Below are positions 1 to 10,242 of a stretch of 64,000 nt of DNA, piece after piece. The notes beneath the pieces are model-generated. The model saw only the letters and a list, made by a program, of their open reading frames with translations, made no database searches and had not been told where the DNA came from. How positions within the stretch are numbered: the first letter of the stretch is position 1; the number at the start of each line of letters is the position of its first letter. The position numbers were made by a program, and so were the translations under genes. Source of the stretch: Arion vulgaris (taxonomy: Eukaryota; Mollusca; Gastropoda; Stylommatophora; Arionidae); contig CM036765.1 in NCBI GenBank assembly GCA_020796225.1, forward strand, positions 38,034,066 through 38,098,065, in the 5' to 3' direction.

Positions 1-630
1 CGACATGAAGGCGACAAAATGCAGCCTTGTCTGACTCCTGCCTTATGTCAAACCAATCTGATGTATCATCGCATGTTCTTACAGCAGCCATTTTATCATT
101 ATAAAGTTCTCTTATGATCTGTATTAAATGTAATGGAAATTCAATTTCTTCCATATTTTCCACACTTCCTGATGTTCTACACAATAAAAGGCATTTGAGT
201 AGTCAGTAAAACATGAGTATAAATCTACATTATATTATCTAGATTTTTCTATGATTGTTCTCATGTTAAATATATGTACACATGTACGTACCTCTGTTAC
301 GTCTAAACCCAGCTTGTTTTATGTTGATATTTTCTTCCATTTTCCTACATAGCCTTCCAATAATTATTTTTAGTAAGATTTTACTTGTGTGGCTTATCAG
401 TGTCACTGTTCTGTAGTTGGTACATAATTTGGTGTCTCAATTTTTAGGTATTGGGTTAAATATTAATCTTCTCCTTTCGTTTGGCCATATTCCTGCTTCT
501 CATACATTTTTACTTATTGCATGATATATTTTAATGCTTTGTTCTTCTCCAGTTTTGATAAGCTCTGCTGAAATATTATCACACCCTGGTGATTTTCCCA
601 TCTTCAAGCTTTTTATTGCCCATTCTTCTT
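1..630 (-). pseudogene. LINE reverse transcriptase fragment (left part cut by window edge)
   Basis: Read on the minus strand, this stretch encodes the front half of a non-LTR retrotransposon reverse transcriptase. Near 541-625 it reads KSLKMGKSPGCDNISAELIK, the conserved block before the RT fingers. Near 300-430 it reads as a degraded copy of the block ending QAGFRRNRGT. Near 1-35 it reads GVRQGCILSP, the classical RT motif just before the catalytic YADD box. Several frameshifts and stops separate these blocks, so it is dead. The remainder of RT, including the YADD box, would lie left of the window. It sits downstream of exon 2 of the transporter gene, in an intron or beyond it. Confidence 0.85.
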
Positions 631-635
631 CTTTG

Positions 636-880
636 CGTTCGTTCTTTACGACCAATTTTAATCACTCTTTGTGATACGTTTGATCTTTGCCAAGAACGTG
701 TATACGTTGCACATTGGTTTGGTAGGACCCTAAACGCATAAGACTTCTACACGTTTAGGACACATGCATCCGATTTCAGCCAAACCTCCTTAGTCGCCTC
801 TTACGACATGCGTGGCAGGTAACAATAGTTCTATTCTTTACACCCCAAATTTGGGTCCCGGTAACCACTCTGGCATTCAA
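636..880 (-). repeat. Family B repeat, copy 1
   Basis: This is a dispersed repeat of about 245 bp found at least six times in the window (also near 4640-5215, 12349-12615, 18028-18270, and 48232-48440 continued at 52710-52770). In sense orientation it starts near GTGGTTACCGGGGCCCAAAT, contains ATGTCGTAAGAGGCGA and ends in an (AAG)n-like tail. It has no long ORF. The (AAG)n tail and dispersal suggest a SINE-like or LINE-mobilised element; I do not recognise a named family. Confidence 0.75.
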
Positions 881-1370
881 CTTCCTCTAGCGATGGTTCT
901 GGCACCTTCTCTGTGATTATTTCAGTGTTTGCTCTATTGTCCATATCACCTCTTTTCATATACATGTCGCTGCAATATCCTTTCCATCTTTTTCATTCTT
1001 ACCAACCGCATTACGCACGTTCCAAAGGAACAAATCACTGGGACCGGGCAGCCTAACCCTAGAATTGTATTTTAAGTTTGTTGTGTTTTTTTTCATCATA
1101 CAGAGCACACTCTTTCTTAAACTAGTGAACGAAACGAAACCAACTCGACGAACTTCCACACAATCTATATCAGTCCTACACTACATGCATCCTTAACGTA
1201 ATTACAGAAAAAACGTAGATGAAGAATTATATACCTATTTCCCTTCTAAATACAGATTACAAAATACTGATAAAAACACGAACCATATTACTCAAACCTT
1301 TCATGGAAACTAGTTAACACACACCAGCACTGCAGAGTGGAAAACAGAAACATCGTCAAACACCTAAGCT
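881..1370. other. Unassigned stretch
   Basis: I see no gene, named repeat or clear RNA here. The short minus-strand ORF near 956-1159 has no recognisable motif and is most likely chance. Confidence 0.4.
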
Positions 1371-1565
1371 CGCCTGCCCAGCGTGTTCGTAACGCGTTGG
1401 ACTGCGGGTGACACGCCCTCTGTGAGTGCGGGTTCAATTTCGCGGGCTGGCAGAAAAAGTCACAGATTTTCCAGATTTACGGTGTTCGTGGCACCGAACC
1501 GAAGGCTTACGATGTCCATGGCACCGAGCCGAAGAGCTGAAAGCTCAAGTGCTTCTGGATCCGGG
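1371..1565 (+). repeat. SINE-1, tRNA-derived, copy 1
   Basis: The 5' part carries an RNA polymerase III A box (AACGCGTTGGA) and a B box (GGTTCAATTTC), as expected for a tRNA-derived SINE. The body (CCAGATTTACGGTGTTCG, then GCACCGAGCCGAAGAGCTGA) is shared with four other full copies in this window. This copy ends in a G-run rather than a poly-A tail and I see no clear target duplication, so it is probably older than the copies at 38758, 51031, 60633 and 61662. Confidence 0.85.
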
Positions 1566-1706
1566 GGTAAGATAATCCAATATACCACAACCAAAGCACG
1601 CGATCAACAATACTCTTATGACCAGAAAAAAAAGTTTTCAACAGGGTGTCACGTGGCTTTCTACTCCAAGTAATAAATAAATGCAATGTCGGCCAACATT
1701 ATTTCT

Positions 1707-1711
<5 letters not shown>

Positions 1712-1752
<41 letters not shown>

Positions 1753-1797
1753 TCTTTAAAACCCGGTTGGAGTATGGAACCTCATTCAACTCATCAC
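1712..1797 (-). repeat. (CT)n tract plus LINE-C 3' end
   Basis: A CT microsatellite (1712-1749) is followed by TTTAAAACCCGGTTGGAGTA. The same arrangement, a CT run then a CCCGG-TTGGG motif, occurs at 17380-17500 and 22280-22340, where the adjoining sequence encodes a LINE C-terminus on the minus strand. The CT run is therefore read as the (GA)n 3' tail of a LINE-C copy. Confidence 0.6.
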
Positions 1798-1939
1798 AGA
1801 ACTATCTGAGAACATATATATCCGAGAACTAGCAGAGAACAGAACTATCTGAGAACATATATATCCGAGAACTAGCAGAGAACAGAACTATCTGAGAACA
1901 TACATATCCGAGAACTAGCAGAGAACAGAACTATCTGAG
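1798..1939. repeat. 43-bp tandem repeat, about 3.3 copies
   Basis: Three units starting AGAACTATCTGAGAACATAT at 1798, 1841 and 1884, plus a 13-bp partial unit, are almost identical. The array starts exactly where a LINE-C 3' end would continue into its coding part. Confidence 0.95.
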
Positions 1940-2230
1940 CTCGCCACAGAGATCCTACCCCACTATACATATATATGCGTGCGTGCATGTGTTTGTGTGT
2001 GGTAGTTATCAATATTCAAGGTCACATTGTTCAAGTTAGAACTGTAGCAAATATAAATGAAATATACCAGGCTAGGGGTAGGTCGGGGAAACATCTGCTA
2101 TACTCATAAATAAAATGTTTAATTGGCATGCTCTCATTTTACAATTGACCTAGTTTGTACTTACATAGTCTAAAGCGAAGACTTCCATCCGATCCACAAA
2201 GAACGATCGTTTTGTAGAATGTAGCAACGT

Positions 2231-2350
2231 GCATTTAACTTTGGTTTATTTATTTGATTTATGAAATTATTATTTTTTTAATTTGGTTTATTTATTTGAT
2301 TTATGAAATTATTTAACTTTGGTTTATTTTTTTAATTTATGAAATTTACA
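2231..2350. repeat. AT-rich tandem repeat, about 3 units
   Basis: The phrase TTTGGTTTATTTATTTGATT followed by TATGAAATT recurs three times with small changes. It is simple AT-rich tandem DNA with no coding content. Confidence 0.8.
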
Positions 2351-2399
2351 AAAGGCCATGTTTTATACAGATCTAACGGAAGAACGACTGAATGTCTTT

Positions 2400-2690
2400 G
2401 CTGTCGTCCTTCGCCTGTGTGTTGCCGGGCCCGCAAGTGGGCCTAAGAATAGTAACACTGCGGTCTACAAGGCATGTCGTAAGAGGCGACTGAAGTGGTG
2501 GTCTAGGGAAGCTATCCTAGTAAATAAAATGCGTAGCGGAAATCGGATGTGCTGACCTACTTGTAGGCGTATAACTGGCACAACTCACAATCGGTCTTAA
2601 GCTCAGATCACATACAAATCACAAAAAGTGGTTAACATTCCGTCTATATGGAGCGTTCGAAGAAAAATAAGAAGACTGTCGTCCGTTGTA
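2400..2690 (+). repeat. Family B2 repeat, copy 1
   Basis: This is a diverged relative of family B. It shares GCATGTCGTAAGAGGCGACT, GAAATCGGATGTGCTG and an end resembling ATCACATACAAATCACAAA followed by an AAG-rich tail. The inverted copy at 5216-5440 shares the extra phrase CTACTTGTAGGCG. The 65-aa ORF across it has no known motif. Confidence 0.6.
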
Positions 2691-2770
2691 AAACATACAA
2701 GTGTCGTGTTTTGTTTATTATGTCATTATTATAAATCAGTATTACTTCAGTCTAGATTATATTTGATTAC

Positions 2771-2930
2771 CTCCATCCATCAGGTTTCATGTAGCTAAAT
2801 GCACCATCCACAATACTTGCTATAAGCTGACCACCAGTGACGAAAATGTTATTGATGGTCACCAAACGTCCACGTAAATGTAAAGGTGCACTCTCGGCAA
2901 TGTAAACCGGAACTGTCATTGATGCAAGAC
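2771..2930 (-). CDS. SLC2A13: SLC2A13/HMIT-like sugar transporter, exon 2
   Basis: This 160-bp exon encodes [15 protein letters not shown], then [16 protein letters not shown] and [13 protein letters not shown], which closely follows the H+/myo-inositol cotransporter family after its GLGIG motif. It covers the sugar-transporter signature region and transmembrane segment 5. The acceptor on the minus strand is a pyrimidine tract ending CAG just right of 2930, and the donor GTAATC begins at 2770. It starts with the last two bases of a Gly codon, matching the single G left by exon 1 (phase 1), and ends after AG of an Arg codon. The next exon, expected to begin with a YMLGLA-like helix, is not found in 1-2770, so the gene continues off the left edge. 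Known family role: proton-coupled inositol uptake at the plasma membrane. Confidence 0.9.
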
Positions 2931-3469
2931 CTGGGGGGAAAATAAGAACACAAAATTGATAGCTTCCTGTTTGTTATGTTTAAAGTCTATTTAAGCTGAG
3001 ACACACCGCTTGCAACCTAAGAACGAACCTTGTTTTTGGTTATACCAGCACGTGTAGATCAAAACAAGAAAATAAAGAATCAACTCTTTCTAAGAATCAA
3101 GTTAGATTATAATATGTTGAAAGCTTCTTAATTGATTTTTAAATAATAGTAGTCGTCCATCGCATGCGATGAGAATAACAGTCTCATACGTGGGCTGCGC
3201 CTGTAGAGTCCATTACTGTAACACATTCCACTGCAAAGGTAGTCATCAAGGTTGAACATGTGTTTTTTGTGTGTTTTTCGCACAGTCGTTTTTTTGCGTC
3301 TCAGTAGTATGACGATTCTCATCAATGTGAATTCCTCTTGCATTGTTGCAGAGCAACATTTGACGATCTTGCCTAAGCGATTACAAGCACGTGATGACTA
3401 TATCGAATCATTTTATCGACACTTTATGTGATTTTAAAGTATTATTGCCTTTCCACGAATTGATCGTCT

Positions 3470-3700
3470 GCCTCCATCAAATTCACCATACTCAACTGAT
3501 TTGGGATGCATTTTTTAGGCAATTGCAGAACGGGACTGGCCCATCTCATCTGGATCTCTGCAACAGGGTATTGACGCTTGGAATCTTGGCTCTCATGAGG
3601 ACTTCGCTGTCTAGAGTTTTCTGCTGCCATTTTATTTTGAGTATCTGATAGACATCTTGCGTGAAAGTGGTTTCGTTTTCTTGCTTGTCTGCTATACACT
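3470..3700 (-). pseudogene. LINE-E RT C-terminal fragment
   Basis: In two alternating minus-strand frames it reads TLDSEVLMRAKIPSVNTLLQ and then EIQMRWASPV-LPKK, matching the region after the RT domain in LINEs whose usual form is QLRWAGHVxRMPxxRxPK. Frameshifts split it. The 85-aa minus ORF here is one frame of this fossil. Confidence 0.75.
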
Positions 3701-3769
3701 GTCCATGTATCACTGGTCTACATCAGCGTTGTAAACGTTATGCTGGTAAGCTTTCAGCTTTGTGGTTAA

Positions 3770-3990
3770 ATAAGACAGCTTTCATTAGATTTTTCATGTA
3801 ATTTTTTTTTTTTTTAAAAGACATCATTGATTATCATTTTAGCGTAATCGTAGTTAAATTAAAAGACAGCATTTATTAGCTTCTTAGCCTGATATTATAT
3901 AAACATTGATTACCTTCTTGACGTAATCTTAATTAAATAAGAAGACAGCGGTGGGTTGCTTTTTCATTGAATCTAAAAATATTATATTGC
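3770..3990. repeat. Degenerate AT-rich tandem repeat
   Basis: Three imperfect repeats share TTAAAT-AAGACAGC, then a TTATTAG or TTGATTA motif and CGTAAT. The period is about 75 bp. No gene is seen. Confidence 0.5.
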
Positions 3991-4034
3991 AGCATCCTAT
4001 TTACCTTTTTATTCATCACTTATCTAGACAGTAT

Positions 4035-4225
4035 CTATTCAAGAAACCAGTCTAAAAGAAGCAAAAAATGAGACACAAAGTGAGGAACAAATTACTGTAA
4101 CAACACCCCAAGACGAGGAGAATACTAGAGGAGATTTAGTGATAAATAACGGCATCAAAGGTCTTCATTTTTTTATACGATACGGCATTAATTACTATTT
4201 CAGAATAACAATTACTAGACCACAT
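4035..4225 (+). other. Short open segment with an acceptor-like start, unassigned
   Basis: After a possible splice acceptor (TTATCTAGACAG) one plus frame stays open and reads a polar, Glu/Thr-rich stretch: SLKEAKNETQSEEQITVTTP. Its composition resembles a disordered protein segment, but no domain, start codon or firm donor is seen. It may be chance or a fossil exon. From here to 4640 nothing else is recognised. Confidence 0.2.
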
Positions 4226-4639
4226 GAATGACACGGTATATTGTATCAACCATATAATAATCATAATATGAAAATAGTGTACAATCAGTTTGGTATCAGT
4301 CTCTTGCTCTTCCATAACATCTCACATTTAAAGACTATATACTGTACGTAACAAATGACTACACACTTCCCGAAAGTCAGAGCAGTAATACGAAATTCGC
4401 CTTCAGATGTCTAGTGTTCACGCAAGTGCAATTATCTAGGAAGCAGGTCGTATCTATATAGTATCAGTTTCTTATCGTACTGTTTAGTTAGAATAATGTT
4501 ATAGTTTATTTAGTATTTCGTGTTTTAGTTATTTTCTTGATAAATAATAATTTTAAGAAATGTAAGACGTTCTCATTAAGAAGCAAAACGATACCAATTA
4601 TCTAACTTCTTGTTCTTCTTCAATCGCTCCATATCGACC

Positions 4640-5215
4640 ACTTGTTAGACCACTCTTTGTGATTTGTATGTGATCCGAGCCTTCTTCTTCTTCGTCTTCC
4701 CTCTCACTAGTTTGGGATTTCGGTATTCTCTAATAAAGGCAGCCGTCTGCCTCAGATTATCAGCCACGCCATACAGTTTGTCTTGGACGCTAGTGTAAGT
4801 GGGCCACCTATTTTTTCTCAAGTCTGCATACTGGGGGCAGTTCTGTAGGATATAATTCCTATGATTTCTACTTTCCCGTTTGAGCCAACCTCTTCCCACA
4901 GTAAGTTTTAGCCACCCTCGTGATGGCAGGTCTGACATTCTTACTGCGTGGCTAAATCTCCGAGGCAGATTGGCGACCGTAGAATCCGTTATCCCATTCC
5001 TCATTGTGAGGGGTCATTGCACCATGTTATGCGCCTTACAGCCTGGTTCATCCGTTTTCTGCAAGCATTTGTTTCGTATTAGCAGTCCCTAGCGGACACG
5101 TGCATCCGATTTCAGCCAAACCTCCTTAATCGCCTCTTACGACATGCGTGGCAGGTAACAGTGGTTCTATTCTTTACACCCCAAATTTTGGACCTGGTAA
5201 CCACTCGAGCGGTGA
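4640..5215 (-). repeat. Family B long form with a 119-aa ORF
   Basis: Both ends match family B: the right end carries the GTAAAGAATAGAACCACTGT and CGTAAGAGGCGATTAAGGAG phrases in inverse orientation, and the left end has the ATCACAAAGAGTGGT-like terminus with an AAG-rich tail. Between them is about 350 bp absent from short copies, open on the minus strand from 5004 to 4645. The product is basic (ends RGKTKKKKARITYKSQRVV) and has no domain I recognise. Short family B copies look like internal-deletion derivatives of this form, or this form may be a composite. Confidence 0.6.
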
Positions 5216-5440
5216 TCCGAGCCTAAGAGCGATTGTACATTGTGCCAGTTATGCGCCTACAAGTAGGCCAGCACATCCGATTTCTGCGACGCTTTTTTAT
5301 TCACGACACTTCCCTAGATTCCTACCTCAGGCGCCTCTTACGACATGCCTTTAAGGTCGCAGTTTTACTATTCTTTGTTACCCTTGTGAGCCCTGGTGAC
5401 ACAAGGGCGAATCATCTAACTAAAACATAGCAGTAGGAAT
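5216..5440 (-). repeat. Family B2 repeat, copy 2
   Basis: In inverse orientation it matches the copy at 2400-2690: shared phrases are GCATGTCGTAAGAGGCG, AAATCGGATGTGCTGGCCTA and CTTGTAGGCGCATAACTGGC. It directly abuts the long family B copy, so two related repeats sit end to end. Confidence 0.65.
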
Positions 5441-5603
5441 CTTGCTATCCCAAGGAACTATAGAGCTGTGACACTAGATATGTGCTTTACAGCTCCGTTG
5501 ACGACTGAAATGTCTGATGCAAGAATGACAGTTTCTGTGACAATTTTCACAATTAAAACATAAGGCAAATCTCTTGAGATGGCATTGCATTCTGGATTAC
5601 AAG

Positions 5604-5768
5604 CAGTGGCGGCTCGAGATCGTTTTTGTTGGTGGGGCTAAACACAAATTTTGGGGAAATCATGGCTTTGGGTTAGGTTATATTTTAATTTATTAAATAA
5701 TAAATACACGTTACACATTATTTTTGGTGGGGCCCGGCCCTCTGGCCCTTAATGACGAGCCGCCACTG
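5604..5768. mobile_element. hAT-type MITE, copy 1 (165 bp)
   Basis: The element starts CAGTGGCGGCTCG and ends CGAGCCGCCACTG, perfect 13-bp terminal inverted repeats of the CAGNG hAT type. It is flanked by 8-bp direct repeats ATTACAAG (5596-5603) and AGTACAAG (5769-5776), 7 of 8 identical, the length typical for hAT transposases. No coding capacity. It is non-autonomous. Confidence 0.92.
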
Positions 5769-5924
5769 AGTACAAGTTTCTTTTCATCTACGTGTTTGAT
5801 CAGACTGTGCTCAAAATGCTACAACTCATTCATTACACATCTCTTTTCTATAAAGGTGTATGTCTTTGGTGACTGTTATCTATGTGTATGTGTCTATATC
5901 AGGAGCCTTCAAATCTTGCTTACA

Positions 5925-6315
5925 TTCCAGTCGATATCATACTATCATTTCTGTCCCTGGGCACGCAGGAGTTAATGGTTATGAAGGAGCTGATAGATTG
6001 GCTGGCTTGGCTACAATATCAGAGGGAGCTGTCATGGATCGAAATGACATTCTTCACGCACTGAGAGAGTCTTTCCGAACAGAGGAGTTTCAGGGCTGTG
6101 AATCCCACTTGCTGACCAGATTGAGAGAGATGGGTGTCAATATTGGTGCAGCCCGAAAAGAACGACATACTAAATATGCAAAAAGATTGATTAATCAACA
6201 TCGAACTGACGTGTTGGGCCGCTGGACGCTGCTGGATTTGCTGAGGCGGAGATCGGAGCACCTATGAACATGTCCGGAGTGCTATGATGATGGTCCTCAT
6301 ATAACTGATAACTGG
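5925..6315 (+). pseudogene. LINE RNase H tail fragment, copy 1
   Basis: The plus frame reads SVPGHAGVNGYEGADRLAGL, the end of an RNase H domain (the usual PGHxGxxGNExAD block, here with Glu-Gly in place of Asn-Glu). It is followed by a conserved tail (TRLREMGVNIGAARKERHTK, then LGRWTLLDLLRRRSEHL) and a CPECYDD zinc-knuckle-like end after an internal stop. The same tail recurs at 30510 and 61036. The earlier part of RNase H and the RT are missing. Confidence 0.85.
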
Positions 6316-6404
6316 TTGATTGACTAATTGAAAGATATCACCATCATCATTGCACTTCGGTGAGCAACAATGTGCGCTCCGATCTCCTTCTTACATAGAA
6401 GATC

Positions 6405-6740
6405 TTAGCTGCAGTGCACGAACTCCGTAGCATCGGCGAGGGTCCCTGATGTATTTTTGAAGATATTTTGTAGGAACTTATTTTAATTTTACTAACGAAT
6501 TTTGTCCGGCAGCTAGTTTCCAGCCTGCTCTTCTCCATTTTGAACTGCCAATGGTTCTTTTACGTGCTCAAATCGAACACGGGACCTACGTTTTATCGTC
6601 TGTCTCCGTTAGGACCATGGACTCGATCTCACCCACACTGAGATCAGGGATCTCTGGAAAAATATCCAGATGGCTCCACGAGGGAACGAACCTGGTACAT
6701 TTGGCACGAGAAACTAGGACCTAACCTCTACGCCACAGAG
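6405..6740 (-). repeat. SINE-3 body fragment and SINE-6 tRNA-like head
   Basis: At 6405-6450 the minus strand carries GCTACGGAGTTCGTGCACTG, a phrase shared by SINE-3 copies at 13495, 31805 and 38560. At 6640-6740 the minus strand shows tRNA-like promoter boxes (TGGCGTAGAGGTTAGG and GGTTCGTTCCC). The two may be one composite or two adjacent insertions. Confidence 0.5.
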
Positions 6741-6871
6741 AATCTTTCTGATAACTAATATCTGATATTAGTAGTAATCCAGAGTTTGATAACTAGACCT
6801 AAATCTACAACAGTCAAAATGTTCAAGTAAAGTCAAAATTCAACCATATATACATAAAATAAATGAGGAAG

Positions 6872-7040
6872 CAGTGGCGGCTCGTGGTCATTTTCTTGGT
6901 GGAACCAGACAAAAATTTTTTGGAAAAAATCATGGTTTTGGTTGGATTATTTTCTATTATTTGTATATTCCGGGAAGTTATTCCCCATTCGATTTTGGTG
7001 TTGCCGTGCCCCACTGGCCCTTAATGACGAGCCGTCCCTA
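6872..7040. mobile_element. hAT-type MITE, copy 2 (169 bp)
   Basis: Same family as 5604-5768 by its ends (CAGTGGCGGCTCG at left, GACGAGCCGTCCCTA at right) and internal CATGG-TTTGG-T phrase. It is flanked by a perfect 8-bp direct repeat TGAGGAAG (6864-6871 and 7041-7048). The right end has decayed by a few substitutions, but the target duplication is intact. Confidence 0.93.
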
Positions 7041-7072
7041 TGAGGAAGTATATAAAGCAAGAATTAACAATA

Positions 7073-7345
7073 ATAATAATAATAATAATAATAAAATTCC
7101 TCTCGTACCGTTATACGTTACATAGGGCCTGCAAGTAATTTCTCCATACCACTCTATCCTGGGCAACTCGCTCAATCGCCTCCATGGAACTGAGACCGAT
7201 ATTTCCTGCCTCTCTCAGCAAAGTTCGCCTCAGGGTCTCCTTAGGTCGACCTCTCTTTCTTGAACCCTTTGCATCCCACTTCAATGCCTGCTTTGATATT
7301 CGTTGATCATTTCTCCTCAAGGTGTTCCCAACATAAAGTAAGAAT
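7073..7345 (-). pseudogene. LINE-A C-terminal end, copy 1
   Basis: On the minus strand it reads TLRRNDQRISKQALKWDAKG, then RKRGRPKETLRRTLLREAGN and ERVAQDRVVWRNYLQALCNV, followed by a 3' tail AACGGTACGAGAGGAATTTT and an (ATT)n run (7073-7095). This is the region after RT in RTE-like LINEs often annotated as craniofacial development protein 2-like. It is 5'-truncated, as usual for LINE insertions. Other copies: 16195 and 26135. Confidence 0.88.
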
Positions 7346-7359
7346 TGCACGATCTAAAA

Positions 7360-7530
7360 AAAGGGGTCGATGTTGTCTCCAAAACCAGCTAAAAATAGCT
7401 ACAGTAGAGTGCAAAGTATATTTTGATTTGCTGCTAAAAATAGGATTACGTGAATCTCTTGCTTGTTTACAATTTAATGTAATCAGAAGATTATAAGGCA
7501 AGACAAGTGTTTACGCGCTCTAGTTATGTT
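7360..7530. repeat. Intron segment shared with 20228-20360
   Basis: The phrase CTAAAAATAGCTACAGTAGA, then TTGCTGCTAAAAATAGGATTACGTGAATC, is matched with substitutions at 20240-20320. It marks part of the tandem duplication that includes exon 1 of the transporter. Confidence 0.6.
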
Positions 7531-7534
7531 ATGT

Positions 7535-8235
7535 TATGTTATGCGATCGACGTCATGGCACATTGGGCATTCCCATTCGTGCTCTGTCCTCCGTTGCGGC
7601 AAGCCATCCCAAAGTCCATTTGCTCACAGTACCCATGAGAAGTTGATTACTATTATCTTCTCTTTTACCACGAAGACGACACTGTCTGGCATGTCCAAAC
7701 TTAACGCCTAATTCTCGAACTCGTTCTAGTGTCTGAGACCCATGTCACATTATTGAGAGCGTACCGCATCGATGATATCGGCTCTGTACATACTTCTGCC
7801 CACTTGAGTCGGGGCATTGTTTGCAAGAGAGTCAGCACGCTCGTTTCCCCGCACTCCAGCATGTCCAGGCGTGTACAGCCAAGTCATTTTCTTGAGATGT
7901 GATCTCCGAATGATGTCCACCCATTCCACACGCATACTTCCAGATTCAATCATTTGAAGCATATTCATCGAGTCTGATATGATGATCGTATGGGTAACCT
8001 GTTGCTCAGCCACCAATGACAGAGCCCTGGAGGCAGCGGTGATCTCCATAATCATGCTCGATGTCGTTGTCTCGAAAGCCCCGCAATCCTCATGAAGTGT
8101 GCGACCGTTTCGTTGTGCTGAGTAAGCCCACGATGATCTGGTGCCACGTTTGACAGAACCATCGGTGTAGATAATGAAATCACCTGGATGGGAGTGCTGA
8201 TCCAAGAGTGCAAGAATTTCCGCATTGACGACGCC
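7535..8235 (-). pseudogene. LINE RNase H domain, nearly complete
   Basis: A 151-codon open stretch (8205-7750) plus flanking frameshifted parts encodes a type-I RNase H as found at the C-terminus of I/jockey-like LINEs. Visible catalytic positions are the Asp in IIYTDGSV, the Glu in SSMIMEITAA, the Asp in IIISDSMNML and the His in TPGHAGVRGNERADSLA. Upstream frames extend to about 8235 (VVNAEILALLDQHSHPGD) and downstream ones to about 7535 (VRELGVKFGHARQCRLRG, then SKWTLGWLAA). It has no RT attached and no long full ORF. Confidence 0.88.
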
Positions 8236-8953
8236 CGGGAAAACAAAATAGTATGCAACTATATAGAATACATAGTAAAGGATATAGAAAAGTAGACAAG
8301 AAACAAATTAATTTTCTGACGCTAACTAAATTAAAAGCAGTCGGATGTTGGAAATGCAACTTTTAAAAGTCAATATCGCAATTGTACCGTAAGCCACTCA
8401 AACAGTTGATAAGTAGCTAGAATACTGTGAAAGATACCAGCTATTAACCGAAACAAAGCGAGTAACGAGTATACGCTTCATACAGAATAATAATAAATGT
8501 AATAAATACATAACAAGGCTTGGTGTATTAGTTACTTGAGCAAAGATTACTATCTGACATAACTTACTACTAATTCGCAAGAGTAACGAGTCTACTTCTT
8601 AAAATTGTGATTCGCAAGACTATTTGAAGTTATCGGTACTAGCGACTATAGTCTTTCTATCTGATGTGACAGAAGTGTTATCTCATCTTATCCTGACGCT
8701 GTGAGGCAAAACAATGTTAGAGAAAAGAAATAAGAAAGAAAAACATGATAGAAGTGTAATTGGCAAGAGGTTGATGACATCAGGGAAGGAGCAGAATTTA
8801 CCTGGAAATCCATTGTAGTCATCTTTTCTTGTGATGGCTTAACCTGGTAGCATAGTAAAGTAACACATACTTTTTGCTACGTTATATTCGGTACTTTCGG
8901 TCCCAAGCGGTATTCGTTATTCCAATAACGAGTCATTAATTTTCACCCATCAC
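8236..8953. other. Intron segment partly shared with 21060-21275
   Basis: Around 8600-8640 and 8800-8950 the sequence matches 21075-21275 (for example TGGAAATCCATTGTAGTC with TGGAAATCCAATGCAGCC, and a shared CACCCATC end). At 8685-8745 it is interrupted by the LINE-D 3' end, marked by CCTGACGCTGTGAGGCAAAA and a (GAAA)-rich tail. No gene is seen. Confidence 0.6.
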
Positions 8954-10242
8954 CAGCGCCGGATTAGCCTAGTAGCAGAAGTAGCAAATGCTACGGGCCC
9001 CGCGCTTCTAGGGGCCCCGCGCCTATGTGACAGATGAAAATGGAAAAAATAACCAGATGTTATATAAAAACAGGCAAGCTGTCTGAATTTTTAAATGTCG
9101 TGTGTGATGGTGCTGAATCCACCGAAATCGAAGCAGAAAATACAGAAGACGTGTCTCACTGTGTAGTAGATGAAAGCAGTGCTATAGAAGCATAATCATT
9201 ACCAATACTACTATTAAGATCAGCAACTCTTCACAATTTAGCCACATTTTTCACAAGACAAACTGAAATCGAATGTACAGCAAATCCTCCCAATTTAGCC
9301 ATATCATCTTCAAGCCAAAGAGAGGCAGAAAGCACAGCACATGCTTCTAATGTAGCAACATCATCTACAAGCCAAAAACACAACGAAAGTAAAATGTACT
9401 GAAACGATATTGGTGAATGGCTACAACTTCAATCCAGATTATTGGATTGTGAAAGAAAGTAGCGAAGTGCAACATATGAATACTGATTTCATGTCTTAAA
9501 AAAAAACCACAAAAAAACATACGATAAAGAAAACAATCCACGATTTTGTCGAAAGTCGTTTTTCACATACACGCATACACCAACAAACAAAACTCACGTG
9601 AGAGATTGGTTGTGTTATACAGAAACTAAAGAACAACTGTTCTGTTATGTTTTCAAAGTTATTGATTTAGGCTGTACCATAGAGTGACTGGTGTATTTGG
9701 AATACTCCGGCAGTTAAAATCTATTACAGCAGAAGAGATCTTGAAAAGAACTCCAAATATTGTCAGCTCTTACCAAGAGGATTTGGAAGAAAGCCTAGGC
9801 GACGAACTTGTGCAGTTCACTGTTCTTAAAATTAATGTAGCTGCTGCTATTAGCAACCAAAAGCATGAGGCTATTGAACTGCAATTTTATAAACTTATAA
9901 TGGAAAATTCATTAGAGTCGTGTTTCCCAAATGTAGAAATAGTCTTACGAATTTATTTGTCTTTAATGATTACTAACTGCAGCGGAGAACGTTCTTTTCA
10001 ACATTAAAGTGTATAAAAAGTGAGTTAAGGAACATGATGGGACAAGATCGTCTTCATCTTAATGAACATTGAATGTAATTTACTTAGAGAAATTGATTTG
10101 TCTAGTGCTATCTCTAAATTTGCTCACATTAAATCGAGACAAGTTTGTTTGTAAAAGTTGTGTTTTCTTTTATTATCATATAAAACCTAGGGCCCCGCGC
10201 TAAAATTTGCTACGGGCCCTGCGCTAGCCTAATCCGGCACTG
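8954..10242 (+). mobile_element. hAT transposon (ZMYM1-like), internally deleted, 1,289 bp
   Basis: The element begins CAGCGCCGGATTAGCCTAG and ends in the inverse CTAGCCTAATCCGGCACTG. A perfect 8-bp duplication CCCATCAC flanks it (8946-8953 and 10243-10250). Inside, a plus-strand frame from 9684 encodes the hAT C-terminal dimerisation region: FPNVEIVLRIYLSLMITNC followed by SGERSF, with QDRLHL and IECNLLREIDLS in shifted frames further on. The upstream part (9030-9560) retains a Ser/Thr-rich N-terminus with stops. The catalytic core is absent or scrambled, so it cannot move by itself. A longer relative is at 35336-38516. Confidence 0.92.

Noticed and set aside
956..1159. 67-aa minus ORF as a gene
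   Set aside because: No domain, no homologous copy and no splice or promoter context.
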